Below, one piece after another: positions 27,194-36,640 of a DNA stretch of 64,000 bases (its first letter is position 1; every line of letters starts with the position of its first letter). Under the pieces are notes generated by a model that was not told the origin of the DNA, ran no database searches, and saw nothing but the letters and a program-made list of their open reading frames with translations. A program made the position numbers and the translations under genes. The DNA lies in the NCBI RefSeq assembly GCF_900269665.1, contig NZ_LT985361.1:27303-91302 (forward strand). Reading direction: 5' to 3'. Origin of the DNA: Nocardia suismassiliense. GTDB lineage: Bacteria; Actinomycetota; Actinomycetes; Mycobacteriales; Mycobacteriaceae.

Positions 27194-27370
27194 TGCTCAG
27201 AGCTCATTTTTGAGCTACGCGCCACAATTTCGGCGAGCGCGCTGCTAGCATTTCCCAAGGATTTGCCAGCCAGTCGAATTGTGGTGCGCTACACACCGCG
27301 AGGGGTCTGTGTATCGCGGGAAGTCTGTGTGTCGCATCGCGCTCGGCGTGATACGGAGGGCTCACAGACC

Positions 27371-28477
27371 TTGACCAGAACGGCATCCATCTTGCTCTCG
27401 GCGCTGGCGGGTGCTTCAGCCTTGCTTATCAGTGCTGCCACCCCGGCCACCGCCAACCCGAACACCATCAACCCCATTCCGGTACTCAATGGCAGCACCG
27501 GCCTGCCCCACCTGCATGGCCGAACCAAAGCCGTGTTCCAGATGACCGGCATGGCCAGCCCGAACAACACCCAGGCCTACAACGTGCTGGGCACCGACCT
27601 CGGCATCATGTGGGACAACGGCAACGGCGAGTTGCTGACAGCGTTCGGCGACACCGCCGGCCTCGGATTCCCGAATCTGCTGGCGGGCAGTATGTGGTCG
27701 TGGCGGTCCAATATTCTGATGCGCAGCCACACCCAGAACCCGGCGGGCGGGATCTACTTCGACAGTGTCGTCCGGGATGTCTTCGGGCAGGCGCGTGATC
27801 TTATCCCCAGCCCGAAAATCCCGTTCCTGGAGATCAGCCGCATCCCGACCGCGGGCATCTCGGTCGGCGGGGTGCAATTCATGAGCCTCATGTCCGTGCG
27901 GAGCTGGGACGACGTCGGGCAATGGAGCACCAATTTCTCCGGGCTCGCCGCGTCCGGCGACAACGGCGAGACCTGGGGTGAATTGCCCGCCACCCGGCGC
28001 CCGGACGAGGGCGGCAACAGCAACTTCCAGATGAGCGCCTTCCTCAAGGACGGCGGCTTCGTCTACCAGTACGGCACCCCGTCCGGCCGCAACCAGGCCG
28101 CGTTCGTGGCCCGGGTGCCGGAAGCCGAGATCACCGACCTCGGTGCGTACGAATACTGGGACGGCGAAGGGTGGCGACGCGGCGACGTCAACGCGGCGGC
28201 GCCGATCATGTGGGGCGTCGGCGAACTGTCGGTGATGTACAACGCGTATCTGGGCCAGTACATCTCGCTCACCACCGATCCGTTCAACTCGGTGGTGATG
28301 CGGCGCGCGCCCGCGCCGACCGGTCCCTGGAGTGAGCCCGAGGTATTGATCGACACCAGGGAACTGCCGAGCGCATACGCGCCGTCGATCTTCCCGTACC
28401 AGACCGGACGTGATCTGTACTACCTCACCACCGTGCACAGTCAGTACAACGTGCTGCTCATGCGCACAACGCTGTAG
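27371..28477 (+). CDS. Secreted DUF4185 protein
   Basis: This 368-residue secreted protein has a Sec signal peptide (TRTASILLSALAGASALLISAATPATA) followed by a DUF4185 domain. The domain hallmarks are LGTDLGIMWDNGNGELLTAFGDTAG, WRSNILMRSHTQNP, GIYFDSVV and the C-terminal FNSVVMRRAPAPTGPWSEP, a five-bladed-propeller-like pattern. The family is common in mycobacteria and Nocardia, with unproven sugar-binding or hydrolase roles. I chose TTG at 27371, 10 nt after GGAGGG, because it gives a clean signal peptide; the longer frame from 27263 would bury it. Confidence 0.85.
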   Translation: MTRTASILLSALAGASALLISAATPATANPNTINPIPVLNGSTGLPHLHGRTKAVFQMTGMASPNNTQAYNVLGTDLGIMWDNGNGELLTAFGDTAGLGFPNLLAGSMWSWRSNILMRSHTQNPAGGIYFDSVVRDVFGQARDLIPSPKIPFLEISRIPTAGISVGGVQFMSLMSVRSWDDVGQWSTNFSGLAASGDNGETWGELPATRRPDEGGNSNFQMSAFLKDGGFVYQYGTPSGRNQAAFVARVPEAEITDLGAYEYWDGEGWRRGDVNAAAPIMWGVGELSVMYNAYLGQYISLTTDPFNSVVMRRAPAPTGPWSEPEVLIDTRELPSAYAPSIFPYQTGRDLYYLTTVHSQYNVLLMRTTL

Positions 28478-28582
28478 CGGGTTTCCCGCACCCGGTTCCG
28501 CGCGATCCGGCACGACCTTGACCTCAACACGACTTCACGTATGAGGCTCGGTGGTGTCGGATCGTCGTCTGCAGGAGGAACC

Positions 28583-29785
28583 ATGGGAACCGTCGCGTCC
28601 GTGCGGGAATGGCTCAGCGCCAACGCACATCCGGTCATCGATACCGATCCCGGCTATACCGGTCCGGACCTCGATCCGCTGATCGATCGGCTCGGTTCGG
28701 CGACCGTGGTCGGACTGGGTGAGTCGACACGGTTCTCCCGGCAGATCTACGGCGTGCAGGAGCGCGTCTTCCGTGCGCTGGTGCAGCGACACGGCTTCCG
28801 CGGCTTGGCCATTCAGGACAGCGCGCGGTCCGGTGAGCGGTGGGATCAGTATGTGCGCACCGGTGCGGGCGATCCCGAAACGGTGCTGGCCGGTTCGTGG
28901 CGGCCGTGGCGGACGACGGAAACCATTGCGGCACTGGAGTGGATCCGCGCGTTCAACCAGGACCACCCCGACGACCCGGTGCGGATATTCGGCGTCCAGC
29001 CGCCGCGTGCGGAGCCTGCCGACTACGACGTCGTGCTCGAGCACGTTCGGCGCGTCGCACCGGATCGACTGGCCGACCTCGAGGTTCACCTCACGCCGAT
29101 TCGTACCGCGCATCAGGTGGACGAACATGTCCAGCGTCATCAAGGCATTCACCCGGGTCGCCCGTTCGCCGAGCACGCGCGAGAGGCGGTTGCATTGCTC
29201 GAATCCTTGCCGAACACACCGGAATCCGTTCGCGCGCACGCACGGTTGATACTCGACTTCCATGAGAACAGCGTCGCCGGGCAAGGTGGATTCGCCGGCG
29301 ATGAGCGGCTTGCGGGCGAGCGGGTCATCGATTGGCAGCGGCGCAGCGGAGCGAAGATCGTCTACTGGGACGGCATCGCGCACACCACGAATCTCGGGAT
29401 ACGTATGGGGACAGCGGAATTCCGGGGCGTCGGCACTTATCTGCACAAGGAGTTCGGCCCCGATTACGTGTCGGTGGCCCTCGGCTTCCACCACGGCGAC
29501 CTCGGCGTGGCGATAGCGCCCGACCCGCGGCCCGATCTGCTGGACGCGATCCTCGGCTCGATTGATCTACCGAATTACTTCGTCGACCTCCGCGACGACG
29601 CACCGGAGGCCGTGCGCGACTGGTTCCGCGGCCCGGCGAAGGTCCGCGTCATCAGCGGCATCTACGACCCGGCCGAGGACGCCACCGCCAACCTCGGCCT
29701 CGACTCGCTGTCCGACGCCTTCGACGTATTGGTGCACATCCGGGAAACCTCGCCGGTGCACTGGCTGCCGATCGAGGATCAATAG
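28583..29785 (+). CDS. Erythromycin-esterase-family protein
   Basis: This 400-residue protein carries the erythromycin esterase (EreA/succinoglycan-biosynthesis) family pattern. It has VVGLGESTRFSRQIY with the conserved Glu, FHENSVAG, and KIVYWDGIAHTTNLG with the conserved His. The catalytic histidine position that reads GEATHG in macrolide esterases is STRFSR here, so macrolide hydrolysis is doubtful. The start follows AGGAGG with 4-nt spacing. A methyltransferase gene follows after 10 nt and is probably co-transcribed. Confidence 0.85.
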   Translation: MGTVASVREWLSANAHPVIDTDPGYTGPDLDPLIDRLGSATVVGLGESTRFSRQIYGVQERVFRALVQRHGFRGLAIQDSARSGERWDQYVRTGAGDPETVLAGSWRPWRTTETIAALEWIRAFNQDHPDDPVRIFGVQPPRAEPADYDVVLEHVRRVAPDRLADLEVHLTPIRTAHQVDEHVQRHQGIHPGRPFAEHAREAVALLESLPNTPESVRAHARLILDFHENSVAGQGGFAGDERLAGERVIDWQRRSGAKIVYWDGIAHTTNLGIRMGTAEFRGVGTYLHKEFGPDYVSVALGFHHGDLGVAIAPDPRPDLLDAILGSIDLPNYFVDLRDDAPEAVRDWFRGPAKVRVISGIYDPAEDATANLGLDSLSDAFDVLVHIRETSPVHWLPIEDQ

Positions 29786-29795
29786 ACTCGCGGGC

Positions 29796-30497
29796 ATGGA
29801 TGCGACCGATTGGGACGAGCGCTACGCGCACACTGAATTGGTCTGGGGCGCACCGCCGAACAACACCGTGGTGGAGCACGTCTTCGGGCTGGAGCGGCGC
29901 ACACCGCTGCAGCCCGACCATCCCGACGGCGACCCGCCCGAACTCCCGCGCGCCCTCGACCTGGCCTGCGGCGAAGGTCGCAACGCACTCTGGCTGGCCA
30001 CGCACGGCTGGCAGGTGCACGCCGTCGACTATTCACAGGTCGGCGTGGACAAGGGCCGGACCATCGCCACCCGGCTGTCCCGCTCGGTGCGCAGCCGGAT
30101 CACCTGGCAGTGCGCCGACGTCACCGATTTCGCCGCCGCCGAGCTCACCGGTCCGTTCGAACTGGTTCTGATGGTCTTCCTGCACCTACCCGCCGAGCAA
30201 CGACGCACGGTGGTCCGTCAGGCTGCTGACCTGCTGGTTCCCGAGGGCACTCTGCTCGTTCTCGGCCATGACTCCACCAACCTCACCGAGGGTTACGGCG
30301 GCCCGCAGGACCCGTCCGTCCTCTTCACTCCGGACGACATCGTCGCCGACCTGGGCGAGGCCGTCGCGGACGACCGAATCAAGGTCCGGCTGGCCGAACG
30401 CGTCTTCCGCCCCACCGAGGGGCGCGATGCCATCGACGCGCTGGTCATCGCCACCCGTCCGGCGGCTAACGCCGACGAGGTCGAACCCGTCTCCTGA
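29796..30497 (+). CDS. Class I SAM-dependent methyltransferase (TehB-like)
   Basis: This 233-residue methyltransferase begins MDATDWDERYAHTELVWG, typical of small-molecule (TehB/thiopurine-like) methyltransferases. It has motif I ALDLACGEGRNALWLATHGW, acidic loop VHAVDYSQ and motif IV-like ELVLMVFLHLP. The substrate is unknown. It is downstream of the erythromycin-esterase-like gene. Its stop codon abuts the stop of the convergent hydrolase gene with no gap. Confidence 0.88.
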   Translation: MDATDWDERYAHTELVWGAPPNNTVVEHVFGLERRTPLQPDHPDGDPPELPRALDLACGEGRNALWLATHGWQVHAVDYSQVGVDKGRTIATRLSRSVRSRITWQCADVTDFAAAELTGPFELVLMVFLHLPAEQRRTVVRQAADLLVPEGTLLVLGHDSTNLTEGYGGPQDPSVLFTPDDIVADLGEAVADDRIKVRLAERVFRPTEGRDAIDALVIATRPAANADEVEPVS

Positions 30498-31094
30498 CTA
30501 CCCGCTCCAGCGCTGCAACCAGGGTGTGACCGTGTCGGCGATGACGTCGAATCCCGTGCGGAACGAGTGCGGCTGACCAGGAATCACGCGCAGCTCCGCC
30601 ACATCGGCAGCGTCCGGAATGCCGAACGGATCGCTACCCCCGTTGATCACGACCACCTCGATATCACCCGCTTCGAGCAGCTCCGCGCGCCGCGACTTCT
30701 CCGGCTTCCCCGGCGGATGCAGCGGAAACGACAGCGCGATCACCCCGCGCGCCTCGACCGCGATCGCCGTGCGACAGGCGACCCGCGCTCCGTTGCTCCG
30801 CCCACCCTGGATCAGCGGAACCTTCTTCACCCGGGCCCGCAGCGCGGCCACGATCTCCAGCCAGGCCTCGTCCTGCTTTACCGCCGACCCGGGCGCCCGC
30901 CGGCCCGCGAGCCGATAAGGCTGCACAACTCTGGCTACCGCGCCACCCAGCGCCACCGCCGCGTCGCGCACGGCCAGGATGTCCTTCGCGTCGACCCCGC
31001 CGCCCGAACCGTGCGTGAGCACCAGCAGAAACGCGGGCTTGCGTGGCTGGTCAAGCTCGATTTCTGCGGGTCCGGCACTCGTTTCGATGCGCAC
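30498..31094 (-). CDS. Dienelactone-hydrolase-like alpha/beta hydrolase (KANL3/Tex30 type)
   Basis: This 198-residue hydrolase of the short KANL3/Tex30-like group has the oxyanion motif LTHGSGGGVDAKD, nucleophile elbow GGRSNGARVA, acid in INGGSDPFGIPD and histidine in PGQPHSFRTG. The substrate is unknown. It is convergent with the methyltransferase; its own promoter lies toward fadE5. Confidence 0.85.
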   Translation of the reverse strand: MRIETSAGPAEIELDQPRKPAFLLVLTHGSGGGVDAKDILAVRDAAVALGGAVARVVQPYRLAGRRAPGSAVKQDEAWLEIVAALRARVKKVPLIQGGRSNGARVACRTAIAVEARGVIALSFPLHPPGKPEKSRRAELLEAGDIEVVVINGGSDPFGIPDAADVAELRVIPGQPHSFRTGFDVIADTVTPWLQRWSG

Positions 31095-31186
31095 ACCTCA
31101 CGGTAACCGGGTCGGCGCGTCAACTCGCGACGCCCCGCGTGGCGCTGTTTTTCGCGTCACATTCCCGCTCGAGCCTTTGCCAGCCC

Positions 31187-31202
31187 ATTACCGGTCGGTA
31201 AT
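31187..31202. promoter_or_regulatory. 16-bp inverted repeat upstream of fadE5
   Basis: Perfect 7-bp arms ATTACCG and CGGTAAT are separated by GT, 118 nt upstream of the fadE5 start. The symmetry and position suggest an operator for a dimeric repressor. Confidence 0.5.
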
Positions 31203-31215
31203 ATGGACCGTAAGT

Positions 31216-31227
31216 TACCCGCGAGTA
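31216..31227. promoter_or_regulatory. Second near-palindrome upstream of fadE5
   Basis: TACCCGCGAGTA is centred on CGCG and lies 13 nt after the first inverted repeat. The flanking 12-mer TTACCCGCGAGT also occurs inverted at 26411-26422 in front of the crotonase gene. Confidence 0.45.
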
Positions 31228-31319
31228 GCATGCGGAACACCGGCTACCGGTAGAGCGAAACACGGGCGGGAACGGTCAACCAACCGACCGCACCAACTCA
31301 ACGGAGAGTGAGTACTGAC

Positions 31320-33155
31320 ATGGGTCACTACAAGAGCAACGTCCGCGACCTGGAGTTCAACCTCTTCGAGGTCCTGGGACTGGGTTCGATCCTCGACAGC
31401 GGCGCCTACGGCGACCTCGACACGGACACCGTCAAGGAGATGCTCAACGAGGTGCGTCGCCTGGCCGAGGGCCCGCTCGCGGAGTCGTTCGCCGACGCTG
31501 ACCGCAACCCGCCGGTCTTCGACCCGCAGACGCACACCGTCGCGATCCCCGAATCGTTCAAGAAGTCCTTCCGCGCGCTGCAGGAAGGCGGCTGGGAGAA
31601 GCTCGGCATCCCCGAGGAGCTCGGCGGACTCGGCGTCCCGCGCACCGTGCACTGGGCCATCAGCGAGCTGATCCTCGGCGCACAGCCCGCCGCGTACATG
31701 TACGCCGCAGGCCCCGGCTTCAACACCATCTTCCACAACAACGGCACCGACGAGCAGAAGAAGTGGGCCAAGATCGCGATCGACCGCGACTGGGGCGCCA
31801 CCATGGTGCTCACCGAGCCCGACGCGGGCTCCGATGTCGGCGCGGGTCGCACCAAGGCGATCAAGCAGGAAGACGGCACCTGGCACATCGAAGGCGTGAA
31901 GCGCTTCATCACCTCCGCCGACGCCGACGACATGTTCGAGAACACCGTGCACCTGGTGCTGGCCCGCCCCGAGGGCGCAGGCCCCGGCACCAAGGGTCTG
32001 TCGCTGTTCTTCGTACCGAAGTTCCACTTCGACCACGAGACCGGTGAACTCGGCGACCGCAACGGCGTCTTCGTCACCGGTGTCGAGCACAAGATGGGCC
32101 TGAAGGTCTCGGCCACCTGTGAGGTCACCTTCGGCGGCAACGGCATTCCGGCCAAGGGCTGGCTCGTCGGCGAGGTGCACAACGGCATCGCGCAGATGTT
32201 CGACGTCATCGAGAACGCCCGGATGATGGTGGGCACCAAGGCCATCGCCACTCTGTCGACCGGTTACCTCAACGCCCTCGACTACGCCAAGGAGCGCGTC
32301 CAGGGTGCCGACCTGACCAAGATGACCGACAAGGCCGCGCCCCGCGTGACCATCACCCATCACCCCGACGTCCGGCGCTCGCTGGCCAGCCAGAAGGCCT
32401 ACGCCGAGGGCCTGCGCGCGATCTACCTCTACACCGCCGCGCACCAGGATCCCGATGTCGCCCAGCAGGTTTCCGGCGCCGACGCCGATCTCGCGGACCG
32501 GGTCAACGACCTGCTGCTGCCGATCGTCAAGGGTGTCGGTTCCGAGCGGGCCTACCAGTACCTGACCGAATCGCTGCAGACCCTGGGTGGCTCCGGCTTC
32601 CTGCAGGACTACCCGATCGAGCAGTACATCCGCGACGCGAAGATCGACTCGCTCTACGAGGGCACCACCGCGATCCAGGCGCAGGACTTCTTCTTCCGCA
32701 AGATCGCGCGGGACCGCGGCGTCGCGCTGGCGCACGTGGCAGGCCAGGTGCAGAAGTTCATCGAGTCGGAGGCGGGCAACGGCCGCCTGAAGGGTGAGCG
32801 CAAGCTGCTCGCCACCGCGCTCGAGGACGTGCAGGCCATGGCCGCCACGCTCACCGGGCACCTGATGGGCGCCCAGGAGAACCCGTCCGAGCTGTACAAG
32901 GTCGGCCTCGGTTCGGTGCGCTTCCTGCTCGCCGTCGGCGACCTGCTCATCGGCTGGCAGCTGCTGCGTCAGGCCGAGATCGCCATCAAGGCGCTCGACA
33001 ACGGCGCCACCGGTGCCGACGAGTCGTTCTACCAGGGCAAGGTCGCGGTCGCGCAGTTCTTCGCGCGCAACATGCTGCCGGAGCTGACCGCGGTCCGCAC
33101 CATCCTGTCGAACCTGGACAACGACATCATGGAGCTGGACGAAGCAGCGTTCTGA
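31320..33155 (+). CDS. fadE5: FadE5-like acyl-CoA dehydrogenase
   Basis: This 611-residue acyl-CoA dehydrogenase catalyses the first step of beta-oxidation with FAD. It begins [19 protein letters not shown], the distinctive N-terminus of mycobacterial FadE5, and has the same length. FAD/substrate motifs are [19 protein letters not shown] and [13 protein letters not shown]. The C-terminal part has [36 protein letters not shown] with the expected catalytic Glu. FadE5 enzymes accept a broad range of acyl-CoAs. Two palindromic motifs lie upstream. The start ATG at 31320 is preferred over a GTG at 31308 on family alignment. Confidence 0.93.
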   Translation: MGHYKSNVRDLEFNLFEVLGLGSILDSGAYGDLDTDTVKEMLNEVRRLAEGPLAESFADADRNPPVFDPQTHTVAIPESFKKSFRALQEGGWEKLGIPEELGGLGVPRTVHWAISELILGAQPAAYMYAAGPGFNTIFHNNGTDEQKKWAKIAIDRDWGATMVLTEPDAGSDVGAGRTKAIKQEDGTWHIEGVKRFITSADADDMFENTVHLVLARPEGAGPGTKGLSLFFVPKFHFDHETGELGDRNGVFVTGVEHKMGLKVSATCEVTFGGNGIPAKGWLVGEVHNGIAQMFDVIENARMMVGTKAIATLSTGYLNALDYAKERVQGADLTKMTDKAAPRVTITHHPDVRRSLASQKAYAEGLRAIYLYTAAHQDPDVAQQVSGADADLADRVNDLLLPIVKGVGSERAYQYLTESLQTLGGSGFLQDYPIEQYIRDAKIDSLYEGTTAIQAQDFFFRKIARDRGVALAHVAGQVQKFIESEAGNGRLKGERKLLATALEDVQAMAATLTGHLMGAQENPSELYKVGLGSVRFLLAVGDLLIGWQLLRQAEIAIKALDNGATGADESFYQGKVAVAQFFARNMLPELTAVRTILSNLDNDIMELDEAAF

Positions 33156-33167
33156 TCTAGATAACGA

Positions 33168-33203
33168 CGAAAAACGGCCCGGATTGCTCCGGGCCGTTTT
33201 TCG
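33168..33203. terminator. Bidirectional intrinsic terminator
   Basis: A perfect 16-bp stem (CGAAAAACGGCCCGGA with its complement) encloses a TTGC loop. The A/T runs at the outer end give U-tracts in both directions, between convergent fadE5 and the GGDEF gene. Confidence 0.9.
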
Positions 33204-33206
33204 TTG

Positions 33207-34352
33207 TCAGGCTGTGCTGGAACCGACCAGATCGTCGACGACGACCAGGTTGCCGCCCAGCTGTTTGGCTTGATACATCGCGGTGTCGGCGCACGCGAGC
33301 AGATAGGCAGGCGTCGGCGCGTCACCGATCCCGTCGAAAACCGCCACCCCGACGCTCGCGGTCACCACCACCGATTCCGGATCCAGACCGGCCGCCGCAA
33401 CCGCCTCGTCCGATTCGGCGACCGCTTGCCGCACCAGTTCCGCGACCGAACGCGCCGTCAGCGTGTCGAGCGGCCCGAAGATCACGAACTCCTCACCGCC
33501 CATCCGTGCCAACAGCAGTCGGGAGCCGACCGCGCGGCGCAGCCGTTTGGCCGTCCGGCTCAGCACCACGTCGCCCATGGCGTGCCCGAAGCGGTCGTTG
33601 ATGTCCTTGAACCGGTCCAGATCGATCGCGATCGCACAGGCCGGCGCCGACCGGCCGGACTGCCGCAACGTGGACAGATTCAATTCGAGCCCGCGACGGT
33701 TCAACAGCGCGGTCAATTGATCGGTCACCGCGTCCTGGCGCAGCACCCAGTAGCAGAACTGCATCGAGGGCAGCAGCACAACGCCCGCCGCCACCGAGAT
33801 CAGCACGATCGCCAGGCCGACCATCGGATCACCGCCCACCGCGACCATCCGGGTGGTCAGCGCCACCACCGACACCACCGTCCAGGCCGCATGCACCGCC
33901 AGCACCTTGGCGTTGTGCATCACCGCCAGATAGCCACCGGTAACGACCAGCAGAACGAGGCCGAGCGCGCCGTACACGCGGTCCGCTTCCTGCCAACAGG
34001 CCACCGTGATCGCAAGATCCGCGGCGGCGAACAGGGTCAGCGACTCGGTGCGGCTCGGCCACGGCCGCAGCCACCAGCGCAGGGCCCAGAACAGCGCGAA
34101 CGCGACAACGAGCCAGTCGAGCGCCTGGCCGAGTCTGCTCGGCGGGCCGGTCTCGGACGACAGCACCAGGATGGCGATGCCGGCCAGCACCGCGCCACCC
34201 ATACCGACGGCCACCTTCGTCCAGCGCACCGCCGCGTGCGAGTCGAGGGCACGCGCCAGCCAGTTGTAATCGGCCGGATCGTGCCACCAAGCCTCGAGCA
34301 TCACGCGACCATTGGCCACAGCCACCACCAAGCGCAGAAGGATCAGTTCCAT
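33207..34352 (-). CDS. Membrane-bound diguanylate cyclase (GGDEF domain)
   Basis: This 381-residue protein has about six membrane helices in its first 215 residues, then a GGDEF domain that makes cyclic di-GMP. The domain shows TDQLTALLNRRGLEL, AIDLDRFKDINDRFGHAMGD and the active-site LARMGGEEFVIF (GGEEF, intact). No RxxD inhibitory site precedes it, so feedback inhibition by product is unlikely. No EAL domain is attached. The signal sensed by the membrane part is unknown. Confidence 0.92.
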   Translation of the reverse strand: MELILLRLVVAVANGRVMLEAWWHDPADYNWLARALDSHAAVRWTKVAVGMGGAVLAGIAILVLSSETGPPSRLGQALDWLVVAFALFWALRWWLRPWPSRTESLTLFAAADLAITVACWQEADRVYGALGLVLLVVTGGYLAVMHNAKVLAVHAAWTVVSVVALTTRMVAVGGDPMVGLAIVLISVAAGVVLLPSMQFCYWVLRQDAVTDQLTALLNRRGLELNLSTLRQSGRSAPACAIAIDLDRFKDINDRFGHAMGDVVLSRTAKRLRRAVGSRLLLARMGGEEFVIFGPLDTLTARSVAELVRQAVAESDEAVAAAGLDPESVVVTASVGVAVFDGIGDAPTPAYLLACADTAMYQAKQLGGNLVVVDDLVGSSTA

Positions 34353-34557
34353 CGCAGATACGCCGAGCGCGAGATTCCTCGTCGAATCTCACCAGCTAAC
34401 TGATCAAGTGTATTGCCGGCGCGCCATAGGGGTCGTTGTGTTGGTGCGCACAGCGTTTTGAGCTGGGGAAATCCTGGCTGGAAAGCCGCGCTTTCGGTCC
34501 GCCGCGCTGCCACAGTCACCACTCAGCTATCTCAATCAGTTGGCTACGGATACGACA

Positions 34558-34585
34558 AAGCGGCCCGGATCGCTCCGGGCCGCTT
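34558..34585. terminator. Intrinsic terminator hairpin
   Basis: A perfect 12-bp stem AAGCGGCCCGGA/TCCGGGCCGCTT encloses a TCGC loop and lies 65 nt downstream of the broken small secreted protein gene (minus strand). The same left arm with preceding ACGAC recurs at 39719 and 44401. Confidence 0.75.
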
Positions 34586-34650
34586 CGTGACATTCAGGAC
34601 GCCCCGCCGTCCCCGCCCGGCACCATGCGGGGCGGTATCTCTTCGGTGAA

Positions 34651-34883
34651 TTACGGGGCGGGCTTGTTGCCCGAGCCGCTGGACAGCGCCTTGACGATCT
34701 CGGCGATGGCCTTGCTCGAGCCGGTCCCGGTCGGGTCCGGCTCACCCGGGGCCACCACCGGCTCCACGGTGCCCGGCTCCATTTCAGCCCCGGTGCCGCG
34801 TCGGCGGTCGCCATACCCGACCCGGCAATGAGGACGCCGGCAGCCGCGGCCAGCACGATCCCGAATACACGCGTTTTCTTCAT
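34651..34883 (-). pseudogene. Frameshifted small secreted protein gene
   Basis: The gene encodes a clear signal peptide (KKTRVFGIVLAAAAGVLIAGSGMATADA) but one base appears to be missing at about 34798-34801, right after the cleavage region. In the shifted frame the remainder reads as a sensible Pro/Glu/Gly-rich exported tail ending SSKAIAEIVKALSSGSGNKPAP and a TAA at 34651-34653. This tail resembles that of the intact paralogue at 61008-61211 (SATILGDLLKLLSTGS). It is either a real loss-of-function change or a sequencing error. A terminator follows. The function of the family is unknown. Confidence 0.7.
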
Positions 34884-35351
34884 TCAGTTGCTTCCTTTAC
34901 CGAATATCCAGGTCGACACCCTTTGGTATCAACCGGAGCCAGTTCTATCACGGTAATTCGAGGGTCAGCGACTGTTCAGTCATCGCGGATTTCGGCCAGT
35001 GGTTGCGGGTGGGTTGCAATTCGATGGGTGCGCAACTTTCAAACTGTAAGCTGACATATTGCCAGTTCTCGCCCATATTTTCACCGGCATCCGGATTCGG
35101 GGCATGCCCGAAAGACACCCGCTACCGGGCCTTTTGTGGCGAAATAGCAATTCGACATAATGCTCCAGCGATGACCTACCGCAACTATGGCAAACCGGTA
35201 GCATACTCGGAACTAATTGAGCATTCATCGACTGACCACATTTGCGTCATCCAGCAATCAAGGGGCTATGTTGTGATTCATTGCATGCGGAATTAATGTA
35301 ACGCCAGGAGAAGATTCACCGAATAGTGCCGGGCACCCGCTGAGGACTGCG
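34884..35351. other. Intergenic region upstream of the small secreted protein gene
   Basis: About 470 nt without a convincing gene. The only notable element is the 52-bp conserved block listed separately (35251-35302). A 97-codon frame on the plus strand (35003-35296) lacks coding character and is probably chance. Confidence 0.4.
35251..35302. promoter_or_regulatory. Conserved 52-bp upstream element, copy 1
   Basis: This block matches 61571-61622. Over the inner 36 nt (from TATGTTGTGATTCATT to TGTAAC) 31 positions are identical. In both places the block lies about 370-420 nt upstream of a small secreted protein gene on the minus strand. It could be a distant promoter or regulator site; a long 5' leader would follow. 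Confidence 0.5.
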
Positions 35352-35790
35352 TCAGAGGTCCCACTGTTTGAGGCCGTACGAGTCGGCTACCCAGATCGCC
35401 TTGTCGGTAACCGCTATGCCCCTCGGCGTGTGCAGCACCCCCGGCCCGGACGGCACCACCGACTGCACACCCTCAGGCGTCATCTTGAGGACTCGCGGAG
35501 TAGCGTTGCGCACTCCCCCTGCTGGACCACATACGCATTGCCGGCAGCATCGATATCCAACCCCATCGACCGATCGAGGTCGGTGAACGGCAGGGTCGTC
35601 TCGTTGCCGGCAGCATCGCGCCGAACGACACCCATCCTGTCCTCACTGTTGGAGACAGTAATCGTTCCCGCATCATCGACATAGATGCCGAATGGGAAAG
35701 AGAGATTCCCCGGCAGGATGGTCTCCTGCACCCCACTCGGATCGACCCGGACAATCCTACTGTTCCAGCTGCCGAATGCTTATAGGCTCT
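35352..35790 (-). pseudogene. Remnant of an NHL-repeat (beta-propeller) protein
   Basis: Three propeller-blade-like segments are readable: RIVRVDPSGVQETILPGNLSFPFGIYVDD, then RRDAAGNETTLPF followed by LDIDAAGNAYVVQQGE, and, after a frameshift near 35500, VLKMTPEGVQSVVPSGPGVL with GIAVTDKAIWVADSYG. The 5' end is missing and the last block is in another frame from the first two. Such blades occur in the extracellular part of PknD-type kinases and in lyases; which it was cannot be told. Confidence 0.6.
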
Positions 35791-35893
35791 CTGCCTCACG
35801 GGCGAGAACGATAACCTCGGCATACCTACTCACTACCCGCAAGGGTCCTACGTCGAGTCTCTGCGCAAATCAGATCCGCGCAAGCACCCAAAA

Positions 35894-36640
35894 CTATTTG
35901 AGTTTCTCCCACAACTCCTCATCCAAGCGCCAGCCATCATCGATTAGCGTGGATACACCATTCTTGATATCAGCGAAGCCGGGTTGCCCCTCGGCCCATA
36001 TCGACCAGTTTATCGACACCTGCAAGGTAAGCATCTCCGAATCGCGAGTCATTTGGCATACAATCGGACTGGGTCGATTCACCTGCTGAGGACCACAAAC
36101 CCATTGCCTACCATTGACAATTTCGACGGAATGGTCGAATACCGACCTGCCATTACGCACAGTTATGGCGTCCCCTTCCACCTCATATGCGGATGGCAAC
36201 TGCGCCATAGCGGCCCTGATCCACAACGCATCCCATACAGTTCTCGAACCAGTCGCTGCATCGATATTAGGCCGCACCGCTTCCTGCATGAATTTTGAAA
36301 CATTCGCAAAATTCAGATCATCGACAGAACTGACTACCTGGCCGACCCACCACGGGCTTATCGTCACATTCCGGGGAAGAGTAGCGCACTGCAGCATTCT
36401 ATACTCATCAGCTAATTCCGAGGAGCGCAAGGGTACATCGAGCTCGTCGTCCCAATACGTCAAGGAAACGTCGATAGCCAGCGGTCGGCAGAACTCAGAT
36501 AGAAATCCAAATAAAGCCGACAACGCGACGGAATTCAAATCGGCCTCGTGCCCCAGATCGTCCAAGTCTCGCTCCAGCGCTATCACCAGGCCGGAATCAT
36601 AAATTTCCGGCATATCACTCGCAGCGGTTTGACCAATCAT
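35894..36640 (-). CDS. Candidate immunity protein for toxin 1
   Basis: This 248-residue acidic protein has no signal peptide and no motif I can name. Its start ATG at 36640 overlaps the stop of the toxin gene (ATGA), with GGAG 9 nt upstream; an ATG at 36655 is also possible. Translational coupling to a large polymorphic-toxin-like gene and the acidic composition are typical of cognate immunity proteins. AT content is higher than in the flanking chromosome, as usual for recently acquired cassettes. The immunity role is inferred from context only. Confidence 0.65.
   Translation of the reverse strand: MIGQTAASDMPEIYDSGLVIALERDLDDLGHEADLNSVALSALFGFLSEFCRPLAIDVSLTYWDDELDVPLRSSELADEYRMLQCATLPRNVTISPWWVGQVVSSVDDLNFANVSKFMQEAVRPNIDAATGSRTVWDALWIRAAMAQLPSAYEVEGDAITVRNGRSVFDHSVEIVNGRQWVCGPQQVNRPSPIVCQMTRDSEMLTLQVSINWSIWAEGQPGFADIKNGVSTLIDDGWRLDEELWEKLK

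Noticed and set aside
27306-27340. Direct repeat GTCTGTGT(A/G)TCGC upstream of the DUF4185 gene as an operator
   Set aside because: Two imperfect copies 18 bp apart without symmetry or a regulator nearby; too little to call.
31215-32861. 548-codon open frame antisense to fadE5
   Set aside because: Antisense artefact of high-GC codon use; leucine/glycine/valine noise without motifs.
35003-35296. 97-codon plus-strand frame ending in YVVIHCMRN, similar to part of a frame at 61542
   Set aside because: The similarity is confined to the 52-bp conserved element and changes include no codon-level pattern; treated as a regulatory element.
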